Source of the DNA: Mikania micrantha
Taxonomy: Eukaryota > Streptophyta > Magnoliopsida > Asterales > Asteraceae
DNA length: 64,000 nt
Direction: 5' to 3'
Assembly (NCBI GenBank): GCA_009363875.1
Contig: CM018680.1
Location: forward strand, 68,401,139 to 68,465,138
Part shown: positions 44,255-56,029 of the stretch, piece after piece
Layout: every line of letters starts with the position of its first letter
Position numbering within the stretch: position 1 is the stretch's first letter
The notes under the pieces: model-generated
What the model saw: the letters and a program-made list of their open reading frames with translations, nothing else
Told to the model about the DNA's origin: nothing
Databases searched by the model: none
Position numbers and translations under genes: made by a program

Positions 44255-44484
44255 CGAGTCCAAAATTACATACTTTGAAATTTTCCTTCGTTTCGCGATT
44301 CCGGACAATCCGTAACTCCGTTTTGCGCACGGTTTTCGCCCACATTCACCATTTCTCGCATACTATCATCCTATAATAATTTAAATTGTTAATTCAACGT
44401 AGATTTTATACATAATTAAACGTGCTAATTATTCGGTTGTTACAAATCTACCCTCCTTACAATAGGTTTCGTCCTCGAAACCTG

Positions 44485-46020
44485 TTACGTTTCAAACAAA
44501 TGTGGGTAGAGTCGTTTCATCTCATCTTCAGTCTCCCATGTTGCCTCAGATCCTTTTCGGTGTTTCCATTGAACCTTAACTTGTCTGATCATCTTGTTAC
44601 GTAATTGTTTTTCCTTCGTGTCAACTATTGCAACTGCTTCTTCTATGTAATTCAACCGTTCATCAACTTCAATGTCATTTAACGGCACATATGCTACATC
44701 ATCTGCTAGACATTTTCTCAAATGTGAAACGTGAAATGTAGGATGAATTCCACTCAGTTCATCTGGCAAATCTAATCGGTAAGCTACCTTACCAACCCGT
44801 GCCATTACTCGAAAAGGTCCAATAAATCTCGGACTCAACTTTCCTCTTTTCCTGAATCGAATAACTCCCTTCCATGGTGAAACTTTTAACAATACTTGAT
44901 CATCTACTTCAAACTCTATTGGTCTCCGTCTTTTATCGGCATAGGACTTTTGTCGATCCTGTGCAGCTTTCATTCGCGCTTTAACTAGTTGAAGCTTTTC
45001 AGTCAAATCAACTACTGCAGCTTTGCTTCCCACTTCTTTCTGTCCTACACCTCCCCAACATACTGGTGTCCTACAACGCCGTCCATACAATGCCTCGTAT
45101 GGTGGCATTCCAATACTAGCATGGTAGCTGTTGTTGTACGAGAATTCCACTAGTGGTAAATGATCATCCCAGCTACCATCAAAATCAATAATACAGGCTC
45201 TGAGCATGTCCTCTAAAGTTTGGATAGTCCTTTCAGACTGTCCATCTGTTTGAGGATGATAGGCAGTGCTAATATTAAGCCTTGTACCCATCGATTCATG
45301 AAATTGTTTCCAAAATCTTGAAACAAATCGCGTGTCACGATCTGACACTATAGAAATTGGAACTCCATGTCTTGTAATTATTTCTTTCACAAATAATTCA
45401 GACAGTTTCTCTGACGTATAAGTCTCACGTATAGGCAAGAAATGAGCACTTTTTGTTAACCGGTCTACAATCACCCAAATAGCATCATGACGTTTCGCCG
45501 TAAGAAGCAACTTGGTAACAAAATCCATGGTGATGTATTCCCATTTCCATTCTGGGACTTCTAAAGGTTGCACATAACCATATGGTTTCTGATGTTCAGC
45601 TTTTACTTGCGCACATGTCAAACATTTGTTTACGTACTGCATTACATTAAACTTCATACCTGGCCACCAATAGTCCTTTCGAAGGTCTTGATACATTTTC
45701 GTTGCACCCGGATGAATAGAGTAACGTGACTTATGTGCTTCGTCTAGAATCCTTGACCTGATGTCCCCATTTCGTGGAACCCACATTCGACCAAATCGGA
45801 TCTTAGCACCAAATTCATTTTCTTCCAGATTCTTAACTTGACCAAAGATTCGTTCAAATCCCACATTTTCTTCCTTTAATCCTTCCTTCTGCGCATCCTT
45901 GAGTTCATTTAGAAAATCTGGTGTGATTACCAAACTGTAAGACTTAACTTGTATAGCAGAGTGTTCTGTCTTACGACTTAGAGCATCAGCCACCACATTG
46001 GCCTTGCCCGGGTGATACAA
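44485..46020 (-). CDS. gypsy-B integrase with C-terminal chromodomain (frame 2)
   Basis: An open segment of 511 codons. It begins with the RNase H end (YHPGKANVVADALSRK) and continues with the integrase HHCC zinc region (HPGATKMYQDL ... CLTCAQVK), the catalytic Asp residues in MDFVTKL and VSDRDTRF, STAYHPQTDGQSERTIQ, ALYGRRCRTPV, GPFRVMARVGKVAYRL and a chromodomain-like tail (VQWKHRKGSEATWETEDEM). It overlaps the upstream ORF by 43 nt in another frame. Its first ATG is not a natural start; it would be made as part of Gag-Pol. One missing base near 46020 separates it from the upstream frame. Confidence 0.93.
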   Translation of the reverse strand: MYHPGKANVVADALSRKTEHSAIQVKSYSLVITPDFLNELKDAQKEGLKEENVGFERIFGQVKNLEENEFGAKIRFGRMWVPRNGDIRSRILDEAHKSRYSIHPGATKMYQDLRKDYWWPGMKFNVMQYVNKCLTCAQVKAEHQKPYGYVQPLEVPEWKWEYITMDFVTKLLLTAKRHDAIWVIVDRLTKSAHFLPIRETYTSEKLSELFVKEIITRHGVPISIVSDRDTRFVSRFWKQFHESMGTRLNISTAYHPQTDGQSERTIQTLEDMLRACIIDFDGSWDDHLPLVEFSYNNSYHASIGMPPYEALYGRRCRTPVCWGGVGQKEVGSKAAVVDLTEKLQLVKARMKAAQDRQKSYADKRRRPIEFEVDDQVLLKVSPWKGVIRFRKRGKLSPRFIGPFRVMARVGKVAYRLDLPDELSGIHPTFHVSHLRKCLADDVAYVPLNDIEVDERLNYIEEAVAIVDTKEKQLRNKMIRQVKVQWKHRKGSEATWETEDEMKRLYPHLFET

Positions 46021-49000
46021 ATTTCACAGTCATAATCTTTGAGTAGCTCAAGCCATCTTCTTTGTCTCATATTCAAGTCTTTCTGTTCAAAGAAGTATTT
46101 TAAGCTTTTATGATCTGTGTATATTGTACACTTGACTCCATATAAATAGTGCCTCCAAATTTTTAAAGCAAATACCACAGCGGCCAATTCTAAATCATGT
46201 GTTGGATAATTTGTTTCATGGGTTTTCAATTGTCTTGAGGCATATGCTATTACCTTTCCCCTTTGCATAAGTACACAACCCAAGCCCAGATAAGACGCAT
46301 CTGAGTATACAACCATGTCTTCATTACCATCCGGTAATGCTAAGATAGGAGCTTCGGTTAACCTCTTCTTTAGTTCTTCAAAAGCTTGGATCTGAGTTGG
46401 ACCCCAATCATATTTTACTTCCTTCCTTGTCAATTTTGTCAACGGTGTAGCAATCCTAGAAAAATTCTGAATAAATCTTCTGTAGTAACCTGCTAATCCG
46501 AGAAAGCTACGAACTTCCGTTGGTGTTTTCAGAGAATTCCATTTCATTACTGCTTCTACTTTAGCTGAGTCTACCATTATGCCTTCTTGACTAATAACAT
46601 GACCTAGGAACTGCACTTCTCGTAACCAAAAGGCACATTTAGAGAACTTAGCATAAAGCTTTTCTCTTCTTAATACTTCAAGTACTTCCCGTATATGACA
46701 CGCATGATCACCTTCACTCTTTGAGTATATTAAAATGTCGTCAATAAACACAATCACTGATCGATCTAACATAGGTCTGCACACCCGATTCATTAAATCC
46801 ATAAATGCCGCAGGAGCATTTGTTAACCCAAAAGACATCACAAGAAACTCATAATGTCCATAACGTGTGCGAAAAGCTGTCTTCGGAATATCTTGTTCTC
46901 TCACCTTTAGCTGATGATACCCTGATCTGAGATCTATTTTAGAAAACCAACTTGCACCTTGTAATTGGTCAAATAGATTGTCAATTCTTGGTAACGGATA
47001 CTTATTCTTTATTGTGAGCTTATTCAATTCCCTATAATCAATACACATTTTCATGCTTCCGTCCTTTTTCTTTACAAACAACACTGGTGCACCCCAAGGT
47101 GACACACTTGGTCGTATAAAACCTTTGTCTAGAAGATCTTGTAGTTGGGTCATTAATTCCTTCATCTCTGTTGGAGCCAGACGGTACGGTGCCTTGGCGA
47201 CAGGTTGAGTTCCTGGCACAACATCAATTTGGAATTCGATTTCCCGATCAGGTGGAATTCCTGGCAAATCCTCAGGAAACACATCAGGAAAGTTACACAC
47301 CACGGGTACGTCTTCCAATTCTTTTACTTTAATTTCTTTATCAATAACATAAGACAGATAAGCCCCACACCCTCGCCTCATAAATTCATTCGCCTTAATC
47401 ATTGAAATGACTTTAGGCGCATTAAACACTTTATCCCCGTAAACCGTTACTGATCTCCCATTGAGAGCTGTTAAGAAAATCATATTTCGTCGACAGATAA
47501 TGTTAGCCTCATGTTTGGCTAACCAATCCATGCCCAAAACTACATCAAAACCTCCTAACGTAATCACAAACAACTTAACAGGGAATCTATGACCTTCTAT
47601 ATCAATGTAACAATCATCATCAACGGCCTCCGTTATTCTAGTAGATTTACCAAGAGCAGTTTCAATATTAAAGGCATTTTCTATCTTTTTAACATTAGCA
47701 CGCAGTTTATCACAAAAAGTAATAGCCACAAAGCTCATACTTGCACCAGAATCAAATAGTACTGAAGCAGGGATATCGTTAATCAAGAATGTACCTGTCA
47801 CCACATCTGGGTCTTTATCTGCTTGATCCTTAGTCATAGTAAAGGCACGAGCTTTTGCCTTTTGCTTATCACCTCCCTTACTACTTTCAGGTTTACTGAC
47901 TTCAGTAGGAATTGTCTTTGGTTTAAAACAATTCTTGCTCACATGACCGTTTCCACCACAATTGTAACATTTTAGTATATTTGGACAATTATAAGAGAGA
48001 TGTCCAGTTTTTCCACAACGGTAGCACAAAGTAGTCCCCAGGCGACATTCTCCCCCATGTTTCCTTCCACATTTAGTGCAGGTTTCAAATTCTTCCCTTC
48101 TAAACCTTTTCATAGGGAGTCCTGGTTTGTCATTTCGGTTTCTTTTAAATCTAGATGACCACTTTTGCTTAGGTTCTTCCTTTATTGGTTCAGCTTCAAA
48201 CACATCATCCCAGACAATGCCGCTAATTTCTACGGCTGATTCAAAAGTTCTGGGAGCATGCGCCTTCACATGTATTCGGACTCTAGGTGGTAGTCCTTCC
48301 ACATATAACTTCATCCTAAGTTCCTCTGTGTTTACCAAATGAGGAACCAGTCTTGACATTTCATTAAATTTTGACGTATATTGCCGATGGTTCATACGTC
48401 CGGCTTTTAAAATCAGGAATTCCCACTCGATTTTATCAATTTCATTCTTTGGACAGAAGTGTTTCATAACTAATTCCTTTAAGTTTTCCCATCTCATGCC
48501 CTCCACATCAGTAGTGGTCTTTGACTGTTTGACGGTGTTCCACCAATGTAGAGCTTCTTCAGTAAATGAATGAGCTGCAAATTTCACAGCTTGGTCTTCC
48601 CGGCATTCACTGATCGCGATAACCGCCTCCATAGCCGAAACCCAATGGCAGGTAGCCACCGCATCTTTCTTACCATCAAATGGTGGAGGATTGCATCCTT
48701 TAAATGCTTTATAATCACATCCTTTGGGTTCCTTTGTATCCGAACCCTTACCTTTAGCATTGATGATCAATACCTCATCTTCATCGTGCTCTTTGTTAGA
48801 GCTGTTAGCTCTTTCCCCTTCCTCAGTAGCTCCTTCTTTAGTAGTTTCCTTTTCGGCTTTGGTTTTATCTGAAGGTAATAAATCTTTTAAAATTTTACGA
48901 ACTTCGTTAGATATTGCCTTTACCACCACCGGTTCAAGCCTAATTTCTTCCTCTTCATTTTCTTCTTCAGTGTTGACTTCAGGTTCCGCATTATTCACTG

Positions 49001-49082
49001 GTACTTCCTCAGCTTGCTTCTTGTTCTTAGGTGGTCGGCCTCGACCTCTACCATGTCCACCTTCTTTCTTTTCTCCTGCCAT
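45978..49082 (-). CDS. gypsy-B Gag-protease-RT-RNase H (frame 1)
   Basis: An open frame of 1034 codons from ATG 49082, about 315 nt inside the PBS. A charged N-terminus (MAGEKKEGGHGRGRGRPP) leads into the gag capsid region (ALHWWNTVK, FCPKNEIDKIEWEFL, LVPHLV). Two CCHC knuckles follow (CYRCGKTGHLSYNC, CYNCGGNGHVSKNC, about residues 355-390), then protease DSGA (about 443), RT with YPLPRIDNLFDQLQGA and catalytic FIDDILIYS (about 780), and RNase H with YSDASYLGLGCVL (about 925). The last natural residues are DYDCEI; the next 13 or so are read out of frame. All catalytic motifs seen are intact. Confidence 0.95.
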   Translation of the reverse strand: MAGEKKEGGHGRGRGRPPKNKKQAEEVPVNNAEPEVNTEEENEEEEIRLEPVVVKAISNEVRKILKDLLPSDKTKAEKETTKEGATEEGERANSSNKEHDEDEVLIINAKGKGSDTKEPKGCDYKAFKGCNPPPFDGKKDAVATCHWVSAMEAVIAISECREDQAVKFAAHSFTEEALHWWNTVKQSKTTTDVEGMRWENLKELVMKHFCPKNEIDKIEWEFLILKAGRMNHRQYTSKFNEMSRLVPHLVNTEELRMKLYVEGLPPRVRIHVKAHAPRTFESAVEISGIVWDDVFEAEPIKEEPKQKWSSRFKRNRNDKPGLPMKRFRREEFETCTKCGRKHGGECRLGTTLCYRCGKTGHLSYNCPNILKCYNCGGNGHVSKNCFKPKTIPTEVSKPESSKGGDKQKAKARAFTMTKDQADKDPDVVTGTFLINDIPASVLFDSGASMSFVAITFCDKLRANVKKIENAFNIETALGKSTRITEAVDDDCYIDIEGHRFPVKLFVITLGGFDVVLGMDWLAKHEANIICRRNMIFLTALNGRSVTVYGDKVFNAPKVISMIKANEFMRRGCGAYLSYVIDKEIKVKELEDVPVVCNFPDVFPEDLPGIPPDREIEFQIDVVPGTQPVAKAPYRLAPTEMKELMTQLQDLLDKGFIRPSVSPWGAPVLFVKKKDGSMKMCIDYRELNKLTIKNKYPLPRIDNLFDQLQGASWFSKIDLRSGYHQLKVREQDIPKTAFRTRYGHYEFLVMSFGLTNAPAAFMDLMNRVCRPMLDRSVIVFIDDILIYSKSEGDHACHIREVLEVLRREKLYAKFSKCAFWLREVQFLGHVISQEGIMVDSAKVEAVMKWNSLKTPTEVRSFLGLAGYYRRFIQNFSRIATPLTKLTRKEVKYDWGPTQIQAFEELKKRLTEAPILALPDGNEDMVVYSDASYLGLGCVLMQRGKVIAYASRQLKTHETNYPTHDLELAAVVFALKIWRHYLYGVKCTIYTDHKSLKYFFEQKDLNMRQRRWLELLKDYDCEICITRARPMWWLML

Positions 49083-49411
49083 TTTAGTTTTCTATACATA
49101 TTGCAAACAACCATGTGTCAATCAAGGTAATAATTCAGGACGTAATAAGCATTGTAAATTGTTAATGACGTTGATCAAGTGTAATTAACTATTTACCTTA
49201 CTTATAAGTTCTAAACATTCCCAATCATGAACGCATTATCATTCGCAACATCATGCTAATTTAATCTATATCTTAAACATAACAAAGCTCTAAGGTCATA
49301 TGCTCCTGGCATCAAACTACCCTTGACTGGCATTCATTCTGTCCCATTTTCAGTCTAAGTCCAGCCATTAGGGATGACCGGATCTCTCAAACTATGGCTC
49401 TGATACCAACT
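49083..49411 (-). other. gypsy-B leader with primer binding site
   Basis: Untranslated leader between the 5' LTR and gag. The PBS TGGTATCAGAGCC lies at 49408-49396 (- strand). No other feature is seen. Confidence 0.85.
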
Positions 49412-51831
49412 TGAGAGGCCCCAAGCCCCTCGGTTGGCAAACATCATACCCATAGTCCTTAAACCATATTTACATTATCATAGCAGCGGAATTTAAGGTG
49501 ACAATATAGAATAGTATATAGATACTAAGTAAACATTTATACATAGCCCATATCTTTAATAGTTATATAACATAGCCAATCTATGCCAAGGGTAGTCTTC
49601 AACGTATGCCATGAGTCTTCCTGGTCTCCTTTCTCAAACTATTCAACCTGATATGCATGTAAAACAAATCAGCTTTATGCTGGTGAGTTCTAAGTTCATT
49701 TCTTAGAAAAAAAAATCCTTATTCATTCATGTCATCATATAGCATAATCCAACTATATAACATACATGTTCTCATATCATAATTTCATCATATACATAGC
49801 ATCATAACATAATTACATAACATACATATCATCATAACATCATTCATACGGTGAAGAAACTTCACCGTCAACTGCTGACCCTAAAGTCAAACAGGCTTGT
49901 GCAGCACAAGGCTCTTAAACTACCAACCCGCAGCTGGTAACTCATACATGTATAAGATTTCTTTAACACTATCAATGCGCAGCTGATAACTCAAGCATGC
50001 CTAAGATTTCTTTAACTGAACTGGCGACACACAGTCGGCAGGCCTATGTTTCCACAGGACTCTTTAACCATCAACCGAAATTGACGGCTCATACCGGTAC
50101 AAGACTTCTTTACATATATCATTCATACATACTATGGTTTAAATCATTTAAACCATCATCATCATAAACGGCTCCTTTCACCGTAGTGTTCACGTTTTGC
50201 CCAACCGCAGCCAGCAAAACCTCATTTCCTACTCAACCTCGGTTGAGTCCTTTAAAATCATTTCATTCTCAACCACAGTTGAGACTTTAAAACATTCATC
50301 ATATTTTAGCTGAGACTCTTAAAAATCATGTACTTCTCAATCATCATTGAGACTTAACATATTCGTTACATCTCAGCTGAAATTCTTAAAATCATTTACT
50401 TCTCAATCATAGTTGAGACTTAAAACATTCTTTTCTTTAAAACATTCTTTATCTATAAACATTCTTTATCTGTAAACTTTCTTTATCTGTAAACATGTTT
50501 TACCTGACTAAAATCAGGTTAAAATCACTTTCATACAATACTTTATACATACATACAATCATTTTCATAACAGAACTTTATAACATGCATATCAGCCCAA
50601 AATGATAAAACATTTAAAACAGGGCTTTAAGAACTCACCTGATATCTTACAGTAGCACGATTCCTCGTAAACTGATACTAATGGTGTAACTCTGCATTAT
50701 TTTACACTTAATAAGTTATTTAGGTTTTAACCTACTGATTAGATCTTTCTGAACGTTCAATGTCAAAGACATTGTCTTGAAAGTCATCAAATAGTTAATG
50801 TTGTTGATTATAATGCTAAAACAATTCTTAAACAGATTGATGGCTTAGAAATGATCAATCGTTATCATTGATTTCCCAGATATCATGAAATATCACAATG
50901 TAGTCTTAGAGTAGGTTTAATAACCATGTTTAACATACTAATCTGACTGTTATCATAAACATCAGATAATCGTTCCAATAAGTATGTTAATGATTGTGAT
51001 TAGTTTGAAACACTTAGATTTAACCTTTGCATTTCAAAGATTAACCAAGCTAATCACCTACATTGTCATAATCAAATGGATTAAACCATTATAATCATAG
51101 TTGTGATTTCATGCAAACCGGGCATTACAACGGATCAAAACAAGGATTTAACCGTTAGAACATCGTGTTCTTCATTTCTAATCAATTCTAGCCATCATCT
51201 AGGCAATAATCAACAATCCTAACTATGTCATTACATTCAAAATCAAGATCTAATCAATTAAAATCACACTAGAATGTTAAAAACTAATCATTACCTAATC
51301 TGACGGAGTTTTGACTGCAAAACAACGATCAGAACTTGTAGATACGATCCCTGGTATGATCAGAGACTTCTGGTGGCTTCAAATTGAAGGTTTGATGAGA
51401 AAAATTCGTCTGATGTTCTTCTGGAGCGAATATGTTCGAGATATGAAGATGAAATATAGTTTTTATGAAATCTGATGAAAGATATCAACTTATTCCACCG
51501 CCTCACCCGTCGCGTACCGCGACGAGGAGCCAAATAAGGCTTCGCGTACCGCGAAGAAATCCGGAGGATTTCAGATATTTTTGGTCCATCGCGTACCGCG
51601 AAGGATCCTCAACCACTTAGTCGCGGAGTCGCGTACCGCGACGAGTCCAAAATTACATACTTTGAAATTTTCCTTCGTTTCGCGATTCCGGACAATCCGT
51701 AACTCCGTTTTGCGCACGGTTTTCGCCCACATTCACCATTTCTCGCATACTATCATCCTATAATAATTTAAATTGTTAATTCAACGTAGATTTTATACAT
51801 AATTAAACGTGCTAATTATTCGGTTGTTACA
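49412..51831 (-). repeat. gypsy-B 5' LTR
   Basis: 2420 bp, nearly identical to 42033-44444. The main length difference is an extra GAGTCGCG beside the fourth CGCGTACCGCG motif. Its hairpins and intron-like signals are the same as in the 3' LTR, and one hairpin differs by paired changes (CAATCGCAGTTG versus CAACCACAGTTG). Confidence 0.96.
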
Positions 51832-52145
51832 GCTTAAGAAGGGATTTTTGTACAAAATTCTTTTTTGTTCTGTATCTTTTTGTACTAGATTTTTTTGTAC
51901 TGGATTTTTGTTTTTTTGTACTGGATTTTTGTTTTTTATACTGCATTTTTATTTTTTTTTGTACTGGATTTTTGATTTTTTGTAATGGATTTTAATTTAT
52001 TTTTTGTGTTGGATTTTGTTTTTTGTATTGGATTTTGTCTTTCGTACTGAATTTTTGTTTTTATATTATTAACATGCTACATGTCAAATTCCTATTGCTT
52101 CTTACTCTTTTTAGGCAAAAACTCTTCTCACTAGATCCAACTTCT

Positions 52146-54477
52146 ATATATGTGTGTGTATAGGTATGTGTGTGTGTGTGTGTGTGTATATATGTAATTA
52201 CTATTGTGTAAACCCTTACAAGACAATATCAAAAGATTAGATTGAAATGACTTAACTTCAAACTCATGCTAGCAAAAGACCAACTCTTCTCGTTGCAACT
52301 TGTGACCTTGGAGAACTCTTTCTTCAATCCATGATTAAAAACAAGAGTGGCTCTTAAAAAACTAGATAGAAGAAACCAATAATGTTGTATATAACTTTAC
52401 ATAAAAATATGTAATTTGTTTTCTCTGATTACATGCAATAATGGAGGCAGATGAAGCATCAAAATAGAGTATCATGTCGTTGCACACACCGATACCAAAC
52501 TTCGTTGAACGTTCCTTTTTTTTTTTTAACATTAGGTCATTACTCGAACTCATATTCTTAAACTACTCCAAACTAATTAAAGCTTTGATCGGGTTTAAAC
52601 TTGTGACCTCCCTATAACATTGATTGCAGGGGCGGATGTATGTATGTGGTACCGTAGTTTCTGGAAAACAATGATTTTTCAGCTTATTTCGACACTTTTG
52701 AACTGTATTTTTCAATGGCATTATCAGTTTTTTGACTAGTGATAACATTGGTTATCAAAAAGAGTGTGGAAACAATACATGAATTATTCTTGCAATTTTT
52801 ATGTTGAAAAAGAGTTAATCCTACAATTTTCAGTCGAATATGTAATGCAATATTTTCAAAAGATGAAAACTCGTAAGGAACAACTTTAAGTAGTTTTTTA
52901 CCCAACCCTAACGTGAAAACTGACCCAAAAAATTTATGTTCGGCACTATGAAAGTAGAACATAAAAATACATCGACATCATTGGAAAAAAATAAATTTTA
53001 TATAAATTATGTGATTGATCAAGAAAAGTTTTCAAAACTTCCAAAAAAATAAAAGGTTTTTTAAGTAACAATGTCCCTTTGAAATTAATTCTAGGAAACC
53101 CTAGTTAAAACAATGAATAAAAATCCTAAGCCTCAAGAACGGCAAACTCTAGAAGTTCTTACTCCGGATACTTCCCAGCTCGGCTTCTAATGCTGTGATC
53201 ATATCGTAAAATTAACAAATGATGTCTTTATATTATATTAACATAAAGGAATAGTAATACTAAAAATTATATTTTTGGAAATTATAAAATAACTTATTAT
53301 TTTCTTGTTATGTATTTTATAAATATTTTAATTAGTTATATAATATATTTTTTCAACTATTTCTTCTATTATTTTTATTGCTTATAATAGTTGTATAATA
53401 TTTCATTGATCCAATCTCATGTAATACCCGAGTTTGTAACCTAATTCATAATATATGTGAAGAGCTACAATATATTTTTTTTTCAAAATTAATATGAATT
53501 ATATATCTTTTTTTTCATTTTTGAACTTGTGAGCTCTTAAATGTGTCACTCTAACTCGATTTTCTTGAGATTGAATGATATTTTAATTAGTTACTTTAAA
53601 TACACTCAAACATATCGGACTGAAAACCAAATTTGGTTGTTTGTCATTTAAATATATGTGAAGTGTGAGTTTCATTATAATAAATAAATTTTTTAAAATA
53701 AATCAGTATACAAAGTTAGAAAATGAACAAAATTTTATCTTTTCTGTTATGTTCTAATATTTAGCCAACAGAAGTGGATGCACCTTATGAAAGAGGGGGA
53801 GGGGGGGAGGGTTGTCCAAGCCTACTACATAGCTTTCATGAAGAAAAATTTTAAATAGGGCCTTCAAAGATGATCATAAAGTCTTAAGAAGGATGCAACA
53901 AAACTTGCTTGAACAAGTCCTTAGAGGGCACACATCAAATTTGAAAGCTACACAAATCATCAATGGTGATAAAAGGTTATAAATTAATGTTTTTGCCCAA
54001 ACAAGTTCGGGCATAACAAAAGTCAAAATGAATTTTTTTTAATCCCATTTTGGGCTTAAAACTGGTTTTTAGGGACATGGGATCAGGTTTAAATTGAGTT
54101 GGTTTTGGTTAGAAAGCGGTTTAAATCGGTTTGTTTCGAGTTATAGTTGATTGAAAACTTTTTTTAGGAACCGATGTCAATATGTAAGTTTGGATTGGAA
54201 ACATTTTCATCCCAAAATGGTTTGAGAACTAAGTCGAGTCTAATCGTTGATTTCAATTATTTAACCATTCTTTTGGTTCGCCTCTAATAGATGCTCAAAC
54301 ACTGAACCACCAGCCGTTAGCGAGTCATTACTGCATCACCAATTATACTTTTACTTTATCAAACTCATTTAGACCCAATTAGGATTTTTCCCTCGTGACG
54401 AGAAATTCTAGATCCATCGCTGATGTCTAGTCATTTTTGGTTTGTATGCTTGAAACGAGATCTTAGCGATAAAACAC
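52146..54477. other. AT-rich intergenic DNA
   Basis: It holds a TG microsatellite (about 52148-52190) and a phrase GCAGGGGCGGATGTATG at 52628, which resembles a hAT-type end without a visible partner. The short ORFs have no recognisable domains. Confidence 0.55.

Positions 54478-54506
<29 letters not shown>
54478..54506. repeat. A29 homopolymer at the left edge of copia-3
   Basis: 29 consecutive A residues replace the first part of the 5' LTR of copia-3. No LINE or SINE body precedes it. Confidence 0.9.
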
Positions 54507-54508
<2 letters not shown>

Positions 54509-54825
54509 ATACTATCCTAATTAGGGTTTCCCTTTGGTGTATATAAAGGAGATTAAGGCTCTCATTATTAACTAATGTTAACATCACATACGAATTCCTA
54601 ATCCATAGAATTCGTAACTGTCTCTCAAGCTTATCCATATTTAGATCCTTACCATACACCTAAATGGGAATTCGATCTGTCTCAAGCTGTCATAAGTCAT
54701 GTCAAGAATCAACATTGCGCTTGCTGGATTCACAGGTTTCACCTGATCAGTCTTATTATTATTTTAATTTCGTATACATGTTATATACCTAATCAGAGGA
54801 ATCGATCAACATGTGGTAACAGAGC

Positions 54826-56020
54826 GATATGTTGATTAATCGATTCGTACTCTTGAATTGAAATCATATGGAAAGCCACATTTTTATGAACATTCATATT
54901 TTTTTTAAAGTTCTTCAAAAAAAAAATTTTGTGAAAATCCCCTTATTTTGGGATGGAATCAAATTTTAATTGTGTTTTTCGTAAGATTTTAGATAATTAC
55001 TAATTTGGTAATCAAAATTTAGATGAAATATTATCCTAAAATTAACCAATCTCGGCTAAAATAGAGAACAAAGGTTTTCTACCAAGAATCTTGGCTAAAA
55101 ACCAAGAACTGAGGTTCTCTACAGATAACTAATTTTCTGTATCAAGAACTCGGCTAAATACCAAGAATCGATGATTAATACCATGAACTCGAATAAATTA
55201 CGAGAACAAATGCTTTCCATCGAGAACTCAGCTAATTACCGAGCTGGTAACCTGCTGGAGATGAGCTGGATGTTTCCTGGTCGCGAACGGGTCAGGGATT
55301 GGTTGGGTTGAGCAACCGGGTGAAGAGGGAAATGAAGAATTGAGACTTGGCATCTTTTACCCTCATTGTGTGAAATTCCCCTTTGAATCAAACCTTAATT
55401 TCTCTCAATTAACTTTCAGAATTGTCCATTTTTGGTCTTTCTAATATGTTATCTTTTTTTCTTTTTCTGTGTAAAATATTTTGTAAAACTGTTTTGTTAG
55501 TTGTTTCTAATAATATATTTTATGAACCTTTATAAATTTTTAGAGAATCATATTCAATATTAATTTTATATAAAACTTTATTAGTAGATCAACTCTTAAC
55601 CAAAATTTATGGAATAAATCTCTACTTAGATTCAATTTTGAAAAGTTTTATTGCATTATTATTATATATTATTATTAAACTCTTAATTAGTTTATATTTT
55701 GCATAAATCTATATGTGTGTGTGTATATAAATCTTTTAGCAACTGTATTATTTTATTCATCAAAAGTTTATAAAAACTTCTTATTATATATTTTTAGCCT
55801 TATCTTTTTATAAAATTTACGATTTAACCAAAACCTATTCTAATATTATTAGTCGAATTAAATGTATAAATATATCTATGATTTCATTTGAATCTTTTTA
55901 ATGTATTTATAATTATTTGAAGAAAATCAAGGATTTTGTTCTATCTAGATTAATTAAATTTTAAATTCGTAACAAAATACCCTAAAGGTTACAATTGAGT
56001 GCGAAGTACTCTTCTTGGAA
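54826..56020. other. copia-3 leader region
   Basis: Untranslated DNA between PBS and gag. Between about 55060 and 55260 phrases of the form ACCAAGAACTCGGCTAAAT repeat irregularly. I see no other feature. Confidence 0.5.
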
Positions 56021-56029
56021 AGACATACC

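Larger units (their letters stand above)
42033..44444 (-). repeat. gypsy-B 3' LTR
   Basis: 2412 bp, starting TGAGAGGCCCC on the + strand and ending GGTTGTTACA. It holds a putative intron-like unit, an array of small hairpins (42469-43140) and four CGCGTACCGCG palindromes (44131-44254). Confidence 0.96.
42033..51831 (-). mobile_element. Complete, young Ty3/gypsy chromovirus gypsy-B
   Basis: The LTRs at 42033-44444 and 49412-51831 flank a 4.97 kb internal region. A perfect duplication GCTTA lies on both sides (42028-42032, 51832-51836). A PBS (TGGTATCAGAGCC, - strand, 49408-49396) and PPT (AAGGAGGGTAGA, about 44446-44459) fit. I count about 13 substitutions and one 8-bp indel between the LTRs, roughly 0.5%. 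Gag-pol is nearly intact, with a single frame break between RNase H and integrase. Domain order and the chromodomain place it in the Tekay/Del-like chromoviruses. Confidence 0.97.
41956..52145. mobile_element. MITE-like element split by gypsy-B
   Basis: The left part (41956-42032) and right part (51837-52145) together make about 386 bp. Its ends are inverted repeats of about 70 bp: AGAAGAG...TTGCCTAAAAAGAGTAA...CAATAG...TTTGACATGT...GCATG on the left matches the complement of 52070-52130. The middle consists of short repeats like TTTTTGTACTGGATTTT (about 51846-52060). There is no coding capacity. Both flanks are TA/TG-rich, so the duplication and superfamily are uncertain. Confidence 0.75.

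Noticed and set aside
54478..54506. LINE or SINE poly-A tail
   Set aside because: There is no upstream element body, no target duplication and no endonuclease or RT traces; it is reported only as a homopolymer.
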